Counted from the first letter of the stretch, positions 1-8,167 are shown. The stretch is 23,108 bases of DNA from Chloroflexota bacterium (GCA_022563275.1 JADFNR010000052.1:1-23108), one strand, 5' to 3'. Translations and numbers: made by a program. The notes: generated by a model from the letters alone, not told the origin.

Positions 1-218
1 GTATTGGGCAGTATCTGATACTTGTTCCAGTCTATGTAATCCAGCAGTGTCTTGCTGGTGGGGTCGTCCAGGTCCAGGCGGCGGATCGCCACCGTGATCA
101 TCTCGGTCCCAGAAGCCTCAACCGCCGCGACCATTTCCTCCATGGTGCGGTACCGGCCCGTTCCCACTATCAGCCGGGAGTTAAATGACTTTCCACCGAT
201 AATTAGCTCATCGGACAT
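1..218 (-). CDS. thiG: Thiazole synthase ThiG, N-terminal part (cut by window edge)
   Basis: ThiG builds the thiazole phosphate moiety of thiamine from 1-deoxy-D-xylulose 5-phosphate, dehydroglycine and the ThiS thiocarboxylate in the cytoplasm. About 72 residues are visible, starting MSDELIIGGKSFNSRLIVGTG and continuing with a TVAIRR-type segment, LLDYIDW and ILPNT, all typical of the ThiG N-terminus (family knowledge). The ATG at 218-216 is preceded by AAAGGAG at good spacing. The rest, including the Schiff-base lysine, lies beyond the left edge. The gene sits directly behind a TPP riboswitch and an attenuator, which fits thiamine biosynthesis control. Identification is firm; completeness cannot be judged. 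Confidence 0.93.
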   Translation of the reverse strand, partial: MSDELIIGGKSFNSRLIVGTGRYRTMEEMVAAVEASGTEMITVAIRRLDLDDPTSKTLLDYIDWNKYQILPN

Positions 219-244
219 CTGGTCCAATCTCCTTTCGGGAGTAT

Positions 245-277
245 AAAAAAAGCCACCAGGTATCTAGCCTGGAGGCT
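245..277 (-). terminator. Attenuator terminator between TPP aptamer and thiG
   Basis: Read on the minus strand, AGCCTCCAGG and CCTGGTGGCT form a 10-position stem with one T-T mismatch and a 7-nt loop, followed at once by seven T. This is a Rho-independent terminator placed after the aptamer and 27 bases before the thiG start, so it is probably the expression platform: TPP binding would favour termination. I did not find a convincing long antiterminator pairing by eye. Confidence 0.85.
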
Positions 278-297
278 GCTTCGTAAGTCCTCTGCTG

Positions 298-398
298 CGT
301 CTAATCCCTGCGCCAGTATTACCTGGGTCAGGTACAGACGGTCGGCGGCGATCTTGGCCGCCCTCTCAGCCTGGCTTACCCAAGCTCCCGCCAGAACG
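298..398 (-). promoter_or_regulatory. TPP riboswitch (THI element)
   Basis: The minus strand shows the conserved TPP aptamer blocks in order: a GGGAGCTTGGG segment, GGCTGAGAGGG (the pyrimidine-sensor CUGAGA motif), ACCTGACCCAGGTAATACTGGC and GCGCAGGGA. These match the THI-box layout (CUGAGA...ACCUGAUCUGGAUAAUGCCAGCGNAGGGA). Short end segments CGTT and GACG can close P1. It lies between a promoter at 422-450 and the attenuator at 245-277, upstream of thiG. The exact ends are estimated. Confidence 0.93.
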
Positions 399-421
399 TA
401 TCTACCGCTCTGTTACGGAAA

Positions 422-450
422 AGAATAGCACCGGCCCAAGGGGGTGTCAA
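422..450 (-). promoter_or_regulatory. Sigma-A-type promoter of the thiG riboswitch transcript
   Basis: On the minus strand a perfect TTGACA (450-445) is followed after 17 bases by TATTCT (427-422), preceded by TGC, so it also has an extended -10. Transcription would begin near 415, about 20 bases before the aptamer. Confidence 0.75.
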
Positions 451-742
451 CGAAATAATCCGCCTCGAAAACCCGGCTGGTGAAAGATTTTCGCGAAGTC
501 AAAAGCCGGTGAAACCCATGTGACCGCTGCCACGGTTTTCTCGCGTGACATTGATTTACCTTAGATATCGTCCGAAGATTGAACCAACGGGCCTTCCCTC
601 GACTGAATAATCTCTGGGATGACCTCCGATCTGATGGGAGACCGGTCTTTGCTGGTCTTCGACACGGGCACGGCGGCCGCCCAACTAATCGACACTGGAT
701 TCGTCGTCGATGCTCGGTTGATCTTTATCGAGGGATAAGAGA
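451..742. other. Intergenic space, no recognised gene
   Basis: This stretch separates the end of the CoA-transferase operon (stop at 743, minus) from the thiG promoter (minus). I see no RNA gene and no clear intrinsic terminator. A 39-codon open frame (619-738, plus) has no Shine-Dalgarno site and no recognised homology, and I do not call it. Confidence 0.5.
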
Positions 743-1429
743 CTAGAGCTCGAAATCCTTAAGGTCCGGAGATATGGTCAATGTGGCCCCGGTCAGTTGC
801 TGCACCTCTTCAGGTGTCCAACCCGGGGCCACTTCTTTCAACGTCAAGCCATGGCCGTCGCACTCGATCACCGCCAGATCGGTGACGATGAGGTAGACGC
901 ACCCCTTCCCGGTCAGCGGGAAGGTGCATTCTTCCACTATCTTGGGGTCGCCGTTGCGGTCGGTATGCTCCATGGCGACGATGACCCCTCTGGCCCCGGT
1001 GGCCAGGTCCATGGCTCCGCCCACGTTGCCCACGCCCCTTTGGGGCAGCATCCAGTTGGCCAGGTCTCCGGTGGCCGACACCTGGTGGGAACCCAGGACC
1101 GTGACATCGACATGGCCGCCCCTGATCATGGCGAAGGCCTCCGCCGAATCGAAGAACGACATCCCGCCAACTCTTTGCAGGTACTGGCCTCCGGCGTTGA
1201 TCAGGTCGATGTCCTCTTCCCCCTCATCCCCCGGTTCGACGACGGGCCCGCAGTTCAGGATTCCGCTTTCGCTGTGGTAGAAGACGGTCCGTCCCTCGGG
1301 CAAAAAGCTGGACACCATGGTGGGGATACCGATGCCCAGGTTCACGTACGCGCCGTCGGGCAGCTCTTTGGCAACCCGCATGGCGACGATCTCTCTCGTA
1401 AGGCGCTCTTTACCGGCTAGCGATGTCAT
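743..1429 (-). CDS. 3-oxoacid CoA-transferase, subunit B
   Basis: A 228-residue family I CoA-transferase B subunit (ScoB/AtoA/PcaJ/CatJ type), which moves CoA from a donor such as succinyl-CoA to a carboxylic or 3-oxo acid through a glutamyl-CoA thioester. The N-terminal NLGIGIPT glycine loop and the catalytic motif YHSESGIL, with Glu54 as the expected nucleophile, are intact; the GGAMDLATGAR and VAPGWTPEEV segments also fit. Length is normal for a free B subunit. It is the last gene of a three-gene minus-strand set, 44 bases after a fused B'-A' gene. An A subunit is needed; either the free A at 2890 or the fused A' half could supply it. Substrate is unknown, so no specific symbol is given. 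Confidence 0.9.
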   Translation of the reverse strand: MTSLAGKERLTREIVAMRVAKELPDGAYVNLGIGIPTMVSSFLPEGRTVFYHSESGILNCGPVVEPGDEGEEDIDLINAGGQYLQRVGGMSFFDSAEAFAMIRGGHVDVTVLGSHQVSATGDLANWMLPQRGVGNVGGAMDLATGARGVIVAMEHTDRNGDPKIVEECTFPLTGKGCVYLIVTDLAVIECDGHGLTLKEVAPGWTPEEVQQLTGATLTISPDLKDFEL

Positions 1430-1473
1430 CGGCAGGACCTATTATTAGGATCAAATTTCGGTTCGAATTCTAG

Positions 1474-2868
1474 TCACAGATAGGCGGAAAAATCCGGTGG
1501 CCGGAGGACGATGCGGTCGATGAATAGGCCGGGGGTGACGATCTCTTCGGGGCCCAGCCGGCCCGGTTCCACGATCTCGTCCACCTCCACCACCGTTATC
1601 TTGGCGGTGGTGGCCATCACCGGGTTGAAGTTCCGGGAGGTGCCCTTATAGACCACGTTGCCCAGGGTGTCGGCCTTGTGGCCCCGGATGATGCAGAAAT
1701 CGGCCCGCAGCCCCATCTCCAAGATGTGCTCTTTGCCGTCAATGGTCCTAGCTTCTTTGCCTTCGGCCAGCAGAGTGCCCGCCCCGGTGGGGGTGTAGAA
1801 GGCCGCCACCCCGGCCCCTCCGCAGCGGAGCCGCTCGGCCAGGGTCCCCTGGGGCACCACTTCCAGTTCCGTTTCACCCCGGTTGTAGGCCTCCTCGAAG
1901 GCGCTGGGCCGGGAGGCCGAAGGGGAGACCGGGTAGGAAGCCGTGGCCTTGGCGACCTGGTTGTTCTCCACCAGGATGCTGTGGTCGATGATATTGGGCG
2001 ACCCGAAGCCGCTCACCCGGGCGACCCCAGCCGTATTGCTGATGAGCTTTAAACCTTTGACGCCCAGGTCGCGCAGTCCAACCATGAGGTAGTGGGCCAT
2101 CCCGCCGGGGCCGGCGAAGCCGTCAACGTTGATCACCGAGCCTTCGGGCACGTCCTTGAGGGCTTCCAACGCGCTTGGGTAGACCTTATTAAGCGGTTTC
2201 AGGGTTGGCGCCTGGAAGGTCATCTCTTTCACGCCGGATGAGACCGTCAGCGGCGCATCCGTGATGGCCACGATCTCTTCGGCGGTCCAACCGGGCGCAA
2301 CCTCGACCAGTTCCAAGCCGCCGGGGCCGACGCTCATCACCGCCGCGTCGGTGATGATCATGTCTATCTGCCCAACCCCGTCCACCGGCAAGCTGCACCG
2401 CGAAACGATATTGGGACGGCCTTCCGGGCTTTGATGGAGCATGAGCGCCACCACCCTCGATGCGCCGTAGGCCATGTCCACCGCCGGGCCGGGGGCGAAT
2501 AACCCCTGGGTGGCCGCGGTCGTCCAGTGCACGAAATCTCCGTCGGCGGCTACTTGGGCCGGTTGCAAGAACGCAATATCGGTGTGTCCGCCCCGGAGGA
2601 TGGCGGCGGTCTCCACCACGCCGGTGAAGGCGCCCCCGGACAGCAGAGCAACGGTATTACCCTCCGCGTCAACGGCGCCGGCGTCTGGTTCCAGACCTCG
2701 AATGCCTACGACACCGCTATCAGCGAGAAACCAAACGCCGCCATGGGAAGAAAATTCTCCGGGCAGGCGGCAAGGCAATCCCGGACCCAGGGCAACGACC
2801 GCTCCAGGAAACAGCTCCTGGGCGGCGCGGCGTGCCATGGCGGTTGGGTCTAACGGCGTACTCGACAT
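1474..2868 (-). CDS. Fused CoA-transferase, domain order B'-A', altered active site
   Basis: A 464-residue fusion. Residues 1 to about 220 resemble the B subunit (GGHTDIAFL, VDMAYGASRVV, VAPGWTAEEIV); about 228-464 resemble the A subunit (VYPSALEAL, RLRCGGAGVAAFYTPTGAGT, AEGKEARTIDGK, DTLGNVVYKGTSRNFNP, TPGLFIDRIVL). The usual fused enzyme (mitochondrial SCOT) is A then B, so this order is reversed. In the B' half the position of the catalytic Glu (HSESG in the neighbour) reads LADSG, with Asp50 instead, and the LGIGIP loop is changed to LGPGLP. The A' half also departs at its first glycine motif (GFAGPGGMAHY instead of GxxGxPENL). It lies 21 bases after the A gene and 44 before the B gene, in one apparent operon. 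It may be a catalytically altered or structural partner. Confidence 0.85.
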   Translation of the reverse strand: MSSTPLDPTAMARRAAQELFPGAVVALGPGLPCRLPGEFSSHGGVWFLADSGVVGIRGLEPDAGAVDAEGNTVALLSGGAFTGVVETAAILRGGHTDIAFLQPAQVAADGDFVHWTTAATQGLFAPGPAVDMAYGASRVVALMLHQSPEGRPNIVSRCSLPVDGVGQIDMIITDAAVMSVGPGGLELVEVAPGWTAEEIVAITDAPLTVSSGVKEMTFQAPTLKPLNKVYPSALEALKDVPEGSVINVDGFAGPGGMAHYLMVGLRDLGVKGLKLISNTAGVARVSGFGSPNIIDHSILVENNQVAKATASYPVSPSASRPSAFEEAYNRGETELEVVPQGTLAERLRCGGAGVAAFYTPTGAGTLLAEGKEARTIDGKEHILEMGLRADFCIIRGHKADTLGNVVYKGTSRNFNPVMATTAKITVVEVDEIVEPGRLGPEEIVTPGLFIDRIVLRPPDFSAYL

Positions 2869-2889
2869 CTTAAAAATAATCTCCTGCGG

Positions 2890-3591
2890 TTAGGCGGCCA
2901 GGACCAAACGGTCGATAAATATGGCCGGGGTGATGACCGTTTCCGGGTCTATCCCGCCCGGCTCGAGTACCTGGTCAACCTCGGCCACCGTGACCGCGGC
3001 GGCCATGGCCATGGTGGGGTTCCAATTGCGGCCGGTCCCCTGATACACCATGTTGCCCAGGGTATCGGCGGTCTGGGCCTTGAGCAGAGCAAGATCGGCC
3101 TTCAGAGCGGATTCCAAGACGTGGTCCTTGCCATCGAACCGGCGCACCTCTTTGCCCTCGGCGAACCTGGTGCCCGCGCCGGTTGGCAGGAAAACGCCGC
3201 CGATGCCTGCGCCACCCGCCCGGAGCCGCTCGGCCAAGACACCCTGGGGGACTATCTGAAGTTCCAACTTGCCCGACTCCCACAGGTCTTTCACCGGACC
3301 GCCGGCCTCGGGATGAAACGGCAGGGGCGAGATCATCTTTTTTACCTGTCCACCCGCAACCAGATCGGCCACTCCGAACCTGCCTGGTTCCTGGAACCAT
3401 GCCCCTTGGCAGATCAGGGTCAATTCTGAAACCCCGGTCTCGGCCAGCCCACGCAGCAGATTCTCAGGTACACCGCGCCCGGCGAACCCGGCGACCAGCA
3501 CAGATGCGCCATCGACGATGCCCTCCAGGGCCGCTAGGGCCGAGGGGTAGAGCTTGCCCTGCCGGGGAGAGTTGTCGGGAACTCCGGTCAT
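2890..3591 (-). CDS. 3-oxoacid CoA-transferase, subunit A
   Basis: A 233-residue family I CoA-transferase A subunit (ScoA/AtoD/PcaI type). Visible are KLYPSALAAL, VAGFAGRGVPENLLRGL (the CoA-binding glycine loop followed by PENL), RLRAGGAGIGGVFLPTGAGT, AEGKEVRRFDGKDHVLE, DTLGNMVYQGTGRNWNP and a C-terminal TPAIFIDRLVLAA. It is the first gene of the minus-strand operon, behind a promoter at 3639-3667. The ATG at 3591 has no good Shine-Dalgarno. It probably forms a heterotetramer with the B subunit at 743; the role of the intervening fusion is unclear. Confidence 0.9.
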   Translation of the reverse strand: MTGVPDNSPRQGKLYPSALAALEGIVDGASVLVAGFAGRGVPENLLRGLAETGVSELTLICQGAWFQEPGRFGVADLVAGGQVKKMISPLPFHPEAGGPVKDLWESGKLELQIVPQGVLAERLRAGGAGIGGVFLPTGAGTRFAEGKEVRRFDGKDHVLESALKADLALLKAQTADTLGNMVYQGTGRNWNPTMAMAAAVTVAEVDQVLEPGGIDPETVITPAIFIDRLVLAA

Positions 3592-3638
3592 GGGAAGTTT
3601 CTTGCACCTATGGGGTTGGGCGTTTTCAGCAGCAAAGC

Positions 3639-3667
3639 ATTATAGCGGCACAAAGCCGGACATACCA
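3639..3667 (-). promoter_or_regulatory. Putative promoter of the CoA-transferase operon
   Basis: On the minus strand a perfect TATAAT (3644-3639) lies 17 bases after TGGTAT (3667-3662), a weak -35. The start would be near 3632, giving a leader of about 40 bases before the A-subunit ATG. It begins just past the groEL terminator, so the two operons are separate. The sequence around the -35, CGTGGTAT, recurs at the leuC promoter. Confidence 0.6.
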
Positions 3668-3693
3668 CGGGGGCTCGATGGACGAGGCCCACG

Positions 3694-3727
3694 AAAAAGC
3701 CGCCCCGTGTTTAGCGGGGCGGCTTTT
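3694..3727 (-). terminator. Strong intrinsic terminator after groEL
   Basis: A perfect 10-bp GC-rich stem (AGCCGCCCCG at 3698-3707 with CGGGGCGGCT at 3715-3724) has a 7-nt loop. On the minus strand it ends in five T, the layout of a Rho-independent terminator, about 32 bases past the groEL stop. T residues also follow on the plus strand, so it may work both ways. Confidence 0.92.
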
Positions 3728-3758
3728 CTTTGCTTCGGGTTTTGGAAGGACTGTCTCT

Positions 3759-5408
<1,650 letters not shown>

Positions 5409-5409
5409 T

Positions 5410-5440
5410 CAGGGCTGGGCTGCTGCCCGCCCTGTTTTTT
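5410..5440 (+). terminator. Hairpin with plus-strand T-run between groES and groEL
   Basis: On the plus strand CAGGGC-T-GGGC pairs with GCCC-GCCCTG around a TGCT loop (one bulged T), followed by six T. This is a good intrinsic terminator in the direction opposite to groES-groEL. In the groESL mRNA the same sequence is a hairpin preceded by an A-run, where it could act as a processing or stability element rather than a terminator. The structure is seen; the role is inferred. Confidence 0.6.
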
Positions 5441-5463
5441 GATTCCAGATTGGGTTTTTAGGG

Positions 5464-5754
5464 CTAGCCGATCTTTGCTAGGATATCGCTTTCCCGAAGG
5501 ATCAATAACTCATCGTCGCCGTCTTTGTATTCGGTTCCGGCGAACTTGGAGTAGATCACGCGGTCTCCCTTGGCAAGCTCCATGGGAATCCGTTTGCCGT
5601 CATCGCTGACCCTTCCGGGTCCAACTGCGACGACCTCGCCCTCCTGGGGCTTTTCCTTGGCGGTATCGGGCAGATAGATCCCGCCCTTAGTGGTCTGTTC
5701 ACCCTCGCTGGGCTTCACCACCACACGTTCTCCCAATGGCGTAAAGTTTGCCAC
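5464..5754 (-). CDS. groES: 10-kDa co-chaperonin GroES
   Basis: GroES is the seven-membered lid of the GroEL chamber. The 96-residue product has normal length, the [10 protein letters not shown] opening, the mobile loop region [20 protein letters not shown] (about 17-36) that docks onto GroEL, and [27 protein letters not shown] beta-barrel end segments. The start is GTG at 5754-5752, chosen because AAAGGAGG lies just upstream and MANF is a natural N-terminus. It is first in the groES-groEL operon and is controlled by a CIRCE element overlapping the expected transcription start. Confidence 0.97.
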   Translation of the reverse strand: MANFTPLGERVVVKPSEGEQTTKGGIYLPDTAKEKPQEGEVVAVGPGRVSDDGKRIPMELAKGDRVIYSKFAGTEYKDGDDELLILRESDILAKIG

Positions 5755-5813
5755 CGCGGCCTCCTTTTATTCGCCGGGGCAATATGGTAGCCCGGCATTA
5801 AACTCAGATGGGG

Positions 5814-5840
5814 TTAGCACTCTCAGTTCGAGAGTGCCAA
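5814..5840 (-). promoter_or_regulatory. CIRCE operator (HrcA site)
   Basis: The inverted repeat TTAGCACTC, nine bases, GAGTGCCAA matches the CIRCE consensus TTAGCACTC-N9-GAGTGCTAA with one difference. It overlaps the predicted start site of the groES promoter, the classical position at which HrcA represses and is released by heat stress. hrcA itself is not in the window. Confidence 0.95.
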
Positions 5841-5843
5841 GTT

Positions 5844-5872
5844 ATGGTAGAACGGGCATGAGACCTTGTCAA
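5844..5872 (-). promoter_or_regulatory. Sigma-A-type promoter of groES-groEL
   Basis: On the minus strand a perfect TTGACA (5872-5867) is separated by exactly 17 bases from TACCAT (5849-5844). The start site falls inside the CIRCE element at 5814-5840, so repressor and polymerase would compete. Confidence 0.85.
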
Positions 5873-5988
5873 GATTGACATGTCCGGCCTAGTATTTAGG
5901 GGTTGTTTCAAGGACGAATTTTAGCTTGTTTTCTTGATTCTGAACTGCCCGGAATCATCTGGGCGAGGGAATCCAACCGGATTTCCAG

Positions 5989-5994
5989 AGGAGG
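5989..5994 (+). promoter_or_regulatory. Shine-Dalgarno in front of an ATC codon
   Basis: A perfect AGGAGG ends seven bases before ATC at 6002-6004. This ATC is in frame with the crotonase that follows. No ATG, GTG or TTG lies at a comparable distance. The TTG at 5903 has its only purine run directly abutting it, and the GTG at 6047 has no Shine-Dalgarno. The site therefore points to ATC as start, or to a mutated or miscalled ATG. Confidence 0.6.
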
Positions 5995-6001
5995 AACCGG
6001 C

Positions 6002-6805
6002 ATCGCCATCGATCCGAAAAACGCAGGGCCCAAAACCATAGGGCCCGTGATTCTCGAGGTTAGCGCAACCGTGGCCACCATCACCCTGGACCGGCCAGAT
6101 AACGGCAACCGGATAGACGCGGAGATGGCCGACGCCTTGGGCGAAGCCTGCCGCGTGATCGCGGAGAACGACCACCTGCAGCTGGTGGTCCTGACCGCCA
6201 CCGGCGCCGTCTTTTCTATCGATGAAGAGAATGAAACAGCCGAACGGCCGGGGATGGGAAGCGACACTCCCAGAAAACCCGGCGCGCCGGCGCAGGTGGC
6301 GGGGTTGGCGGTCCCGGTTTTGGTGGCGTTGAACGGCGACGCCACCGGGTCCGGCTTGGAGCTGGCCCTGGCAGGAGACCTGCGTGTCTGTGTGCCATCC
6401 GCCCGGTTCGGATTCACCGGGTTGGCGCGGGGCGTGCTCCCCCAAGACGGCGGCACCCAACGGTTGCCCCGGCTGGTGGGGCCGGCCTGGGCCCGGGACA
6501 TGCTGCTCACGGGCCGCATGGTGGACGCCAACGAAGCCCTATCTATTGGATTAGTGAACCGGGTGACAGAACAGCCTGGCGGATTGGCCGCCGCGGTGGC
6601 TGAACTTACTGCGCACATCACCGAGGGGAGTCCCATCGGGGCCCGCTACGCCAAGGAGGCGGTCGGCAAGGGGATGGACCTGACCCTGGACCAGGGTTTG
6701 AGACTGGAGGCCGATCTGAACGTTATACTGCATTCCACATCGGACAGGGCCGAGGGGATCAAGTCCTTCCTGGAGAAACGGGACCCCGAGTTTACCGGGT
6801 CTTAA
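6002..6805 (+). CDS. Enoyl-CoA hydratase/isomerase-family protein, catalytic residues altered
   Basis: A crotonase-fold protein of about 267 residues counted from the ATC at 6002, a normal family length; the open frame extends back to TTG 5903. The fold is clear: VATITLDRPDNGN, GSGLELALAGDLRV, GVLPQDGGTQRLPRLVG, MLLTGRMVDANEALSIGLVNRV. The first acid (Glu144 of rat hydratase) is kept as Glu120. The second (Glu164) aligns without gaps to Gly140, in FGFTGLARG where hydratases have a PE pair. The usual FCAGAD oxyanion loop is replaced by VFSIDEENE. Simple syn-hydration is therefore doubtful; isomerase, hydrolase, lyase or non-enzymatic roles are open. It leads a plus-strand operon, 37 bases before a PHP-domain gene, and diverges from groES. 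Confidence 0.85.
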   Translation: MAIDPKNAGPKTIGPVILEVSATVATITLDRPDNGNRIDAEMADALGEACRVIAENDHLQLVVLTATGAVFSIDEENETAERPGMGSDTPRKPGAPAQVAGLAVPVLVALNGDATGSGLELALAGDLRVCVPSARFGFTGLARGVLPQDGGTQRLPRLVGPAWARDMLLTGRMVDANEALSIGLVNRVTEQPGGLAAAVAELTAHITEGSPIGARYAKEAVGKGMDLTLDQGLRLEADLNVILHSTSDRAEGIKSFLEKRDPEFTGS

Positions 6806-6842
6806 AGATGGACCCCGTTACTGGCATGAAAAAGGAATCCCT

Positions 6843-7388
6843 GTGAAGCTAAAACTGGACCTCCACACCCATGTATGGGAGGCCTTCAATTTCGCGCCGC
6901 CGTCCGTGGAGACCGCGGAAAAAGTGGTTAACCAGATCAAGTCCAAGGGCATCGACGGCATCGGCATCACCGACCACCACAATAAGGAGTGGGCCTTCGA
7001 GTTCCGCGAACTGGTGGAGAAACACTTTCCCGGACAGGTGCATATCCTGCCGGGCTGGGAGATAGAGGTCCGGCCCGAAGCCAACCCCTTCGCCGAGTAC
7101 CAGGTGGCCGAGCTTTTCCTGCCCAACGGCGGCGGTGTCTTCCGCACCTACTGCCACCCGGGCTATTATTCCCCCGAGATCCTGATCGAGCCGGATATCC
7201 ACGCCATAGAGATCGACAACTACATCCACAACTGGCACATCCGGAAGGACCAGGTGGCGGAGGTCGCCTTGGAACACAACCTGATGCTGATAGAAGTGAG
7301 CGACGCCCACAACCTGGAGAATATAGGTCTCCGCTACACCGAAGTGGAACTGGACGACCTCTACGCCAGGGCCGTCCCACGGGATTAA
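6843..7388 (+). CDS. PHP-domain metal-dependent hydrolase
   Basis: A 181-residue stand-alone PHP domain, a family of metal-dependent phosphoesterases and related hydrolases. The expected metal ligands are visible in order: DLHTH (His8, His10), ITDHHN (Asp44, His45), PGWEIEV (Glu73 or Glu75), YCHPG (His105) and VSDAH (Asp154, His156). The start is GTG at 6843, with AAGGA six bases upstream. It lies between two crotonase genes, with 37 bases before it and 8 after it, so it is probably co-transcribed and perhaps translationally coupled to the second crotonase. The substrate cannot be predicted. Histidinol phosphatase or polymerase-associated roles are not suggested by the neighbours. Confidence 0.85.
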   Translation: MKLKLDLHTHVWEAFNFAPPSVETAEKVVNQIKSKGIDGIGITDHHNKEWAFEFRELVEKHFPGQVHILPGWEIEVRPEANPFAEYQVAELFLPNGGGVFRTYCHPGYYSPEILIEPDIHAIEIDNYIHNWHIRKDQVAEVALEHNLMLIEVSDAHNLENIGLRYTEVELDDLYARAVPRD

Positions 7389-7396
7389 CAGTCCAC

Positions 7397-8137
7397 ATGT
7401 CCACTTCAGCCAGGTCCACTAAAGGCGCCTTCGAGACCCTGCTGTTCCAGAAGCGCGGCGCCGTGGCCCATATCTCGTTGGACCGTCCCCAGGTGGCGAA
7501 CGCCTATAACATGCAGATGAGGGATGATTTTTCCGAGGCGTTATCGGCCGTCCGGGAGGACCCTGACGTCCGTTCGTTATTGATCACTGGCGAGGGCCGG
7601 GGGTTCTGCGCCGGCGCGGACCTGACCGAGTTCGGCGCCGCCCCTTCGCAAGTCGTCGCCCGGCAAGTGCGTTGGGAACGGGACGTTTGGGGGCAACTGT
7701 TAAACTTGGACAAACCCGTCGTCGCCGCGGTGCACGGTTATTGCATCGGCTCCGGCCTGGAGATCGCCCTCCTGTGCGACCTGAGGATCGCCGCCACCGG
7801 CACGGTGTTCGCCCTGCCGGAGGTCCGATTGGGGATGATTCCGGCCGCCGGCGGCACGCAGACTCTGCCCAGGACGGTGGGCCGGTCCCGGGCGCTGGAC
7901 CTGCTGTTGACGGGCCGGCGCATCCAGCCGGAAGAGGCCCTTTCCATGGGCTTGGTGACCCGCCTGACCTCGCCGGAGTCACTTCGAGATGAGGCATGGC
8001 GGTTGGCGTACAGCCTGGCCGAATTGCCCGCCAAGGCGGTTGCGGCATTGAAACAATTATTGCGCCAGGGGATGGACCTAGACCTACCCCAAGCGTTGGA
8101 CCTGGAGGGCCGCGTTGCGGCCGGGTTGGCCGGTTAA
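7397..8137 (+). CDS. Enoyl-CoA hydratase, catalytic residues intact
   Basis: A 246-residue crotonase expected to hydrate trans-2-enoyl-CoA to 3-hydroxyacyl-CoA. The oxyanion motif GFCAGADL (about 69-76), YCIGSGLE with Glu122 and FALPEVRLGMIPAAGGTQ with Glu142 are all present; these two match rat Glu144 and Glu164. The start is ATG 7397. The frame is open much further upstream, but that part overlaps the PHP gene and is not crotonase-like. The start lies eight bases after the PHP stop and has no strong Shine-Dalgarno, which suggests coupling. It is the active-looking counterpart of the altered crotonase at 6002. Substrate specificity is unknown. Confidence 0.93.
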   Translation: MSTSARSTKGAFETLLFQKRGAVAHISLDRPQVANAYNMQMRDDFSEALSAVREDPDVRSLLITGEGRGFCAGADLTEFGAAPSQVVARQVRWERDVWGQLLNLDKPVVAAVHGYCIGSGLEIALLCDLRIAATGTVFALPEVRLGMIPAAGGTQTLPRTVGRSRALDLLLTGRRIQPEEALSMGLVTRLTSPESLRDEAWRLAYSLAELPAKAVAALKQLLRQGMDLDLPQALDLEGRVAAGLAG

Positions 8138-8167
8138 CCAAGAGAGCGGGCAAGTGAGAACAGATAG

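Noticed and set aside
619..738. 39-codon open frame starting MTSDLMGDRSLL
   Set aside because: No Shine-Dalgarno, no recognised family, and so short that chance is likely.
797..1420. Long plus-strand open frame opposite the CoA-transferase B gene
   Set aside because: Antisense shadow of a clear, conserved gene in GC-rich DNA; its His/Gly/Val-rich translation matches no family.
1446..1475. GGTTCGAATTC, like a tRNA T-loop
   Set aside because: It lies in a 44-base gap between two genes with no acceptor or anticodon stem around it.
5410..5440. Hairpin as a terminator between groES and groEL on the coding strand
   Set aside because: In the groESL direction the hairpin is preceded by A and followed by no T-run, so it is not an intrinsic terminator for that operon.
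5875..5903. Plus-strand TTGACA at 5875 as promoter of the first crotonase
   Set aside because: No acceptable -10 lies 16-18 bases downstream.
5908..6636. Minus-strand open frame opposite the first crotonase
   Set aside because: Ser/Arg/Pro-rich shadow translation; the plus strand has a clear crotonase fold.
6989..7396. N-terminal extension of the second crotonase frame
   Set aside because: It overlaps the PHP gene in another frame and its Arg/Pro/Gly-rich translation is not crotonase-like; ATG 7397 is a better start.
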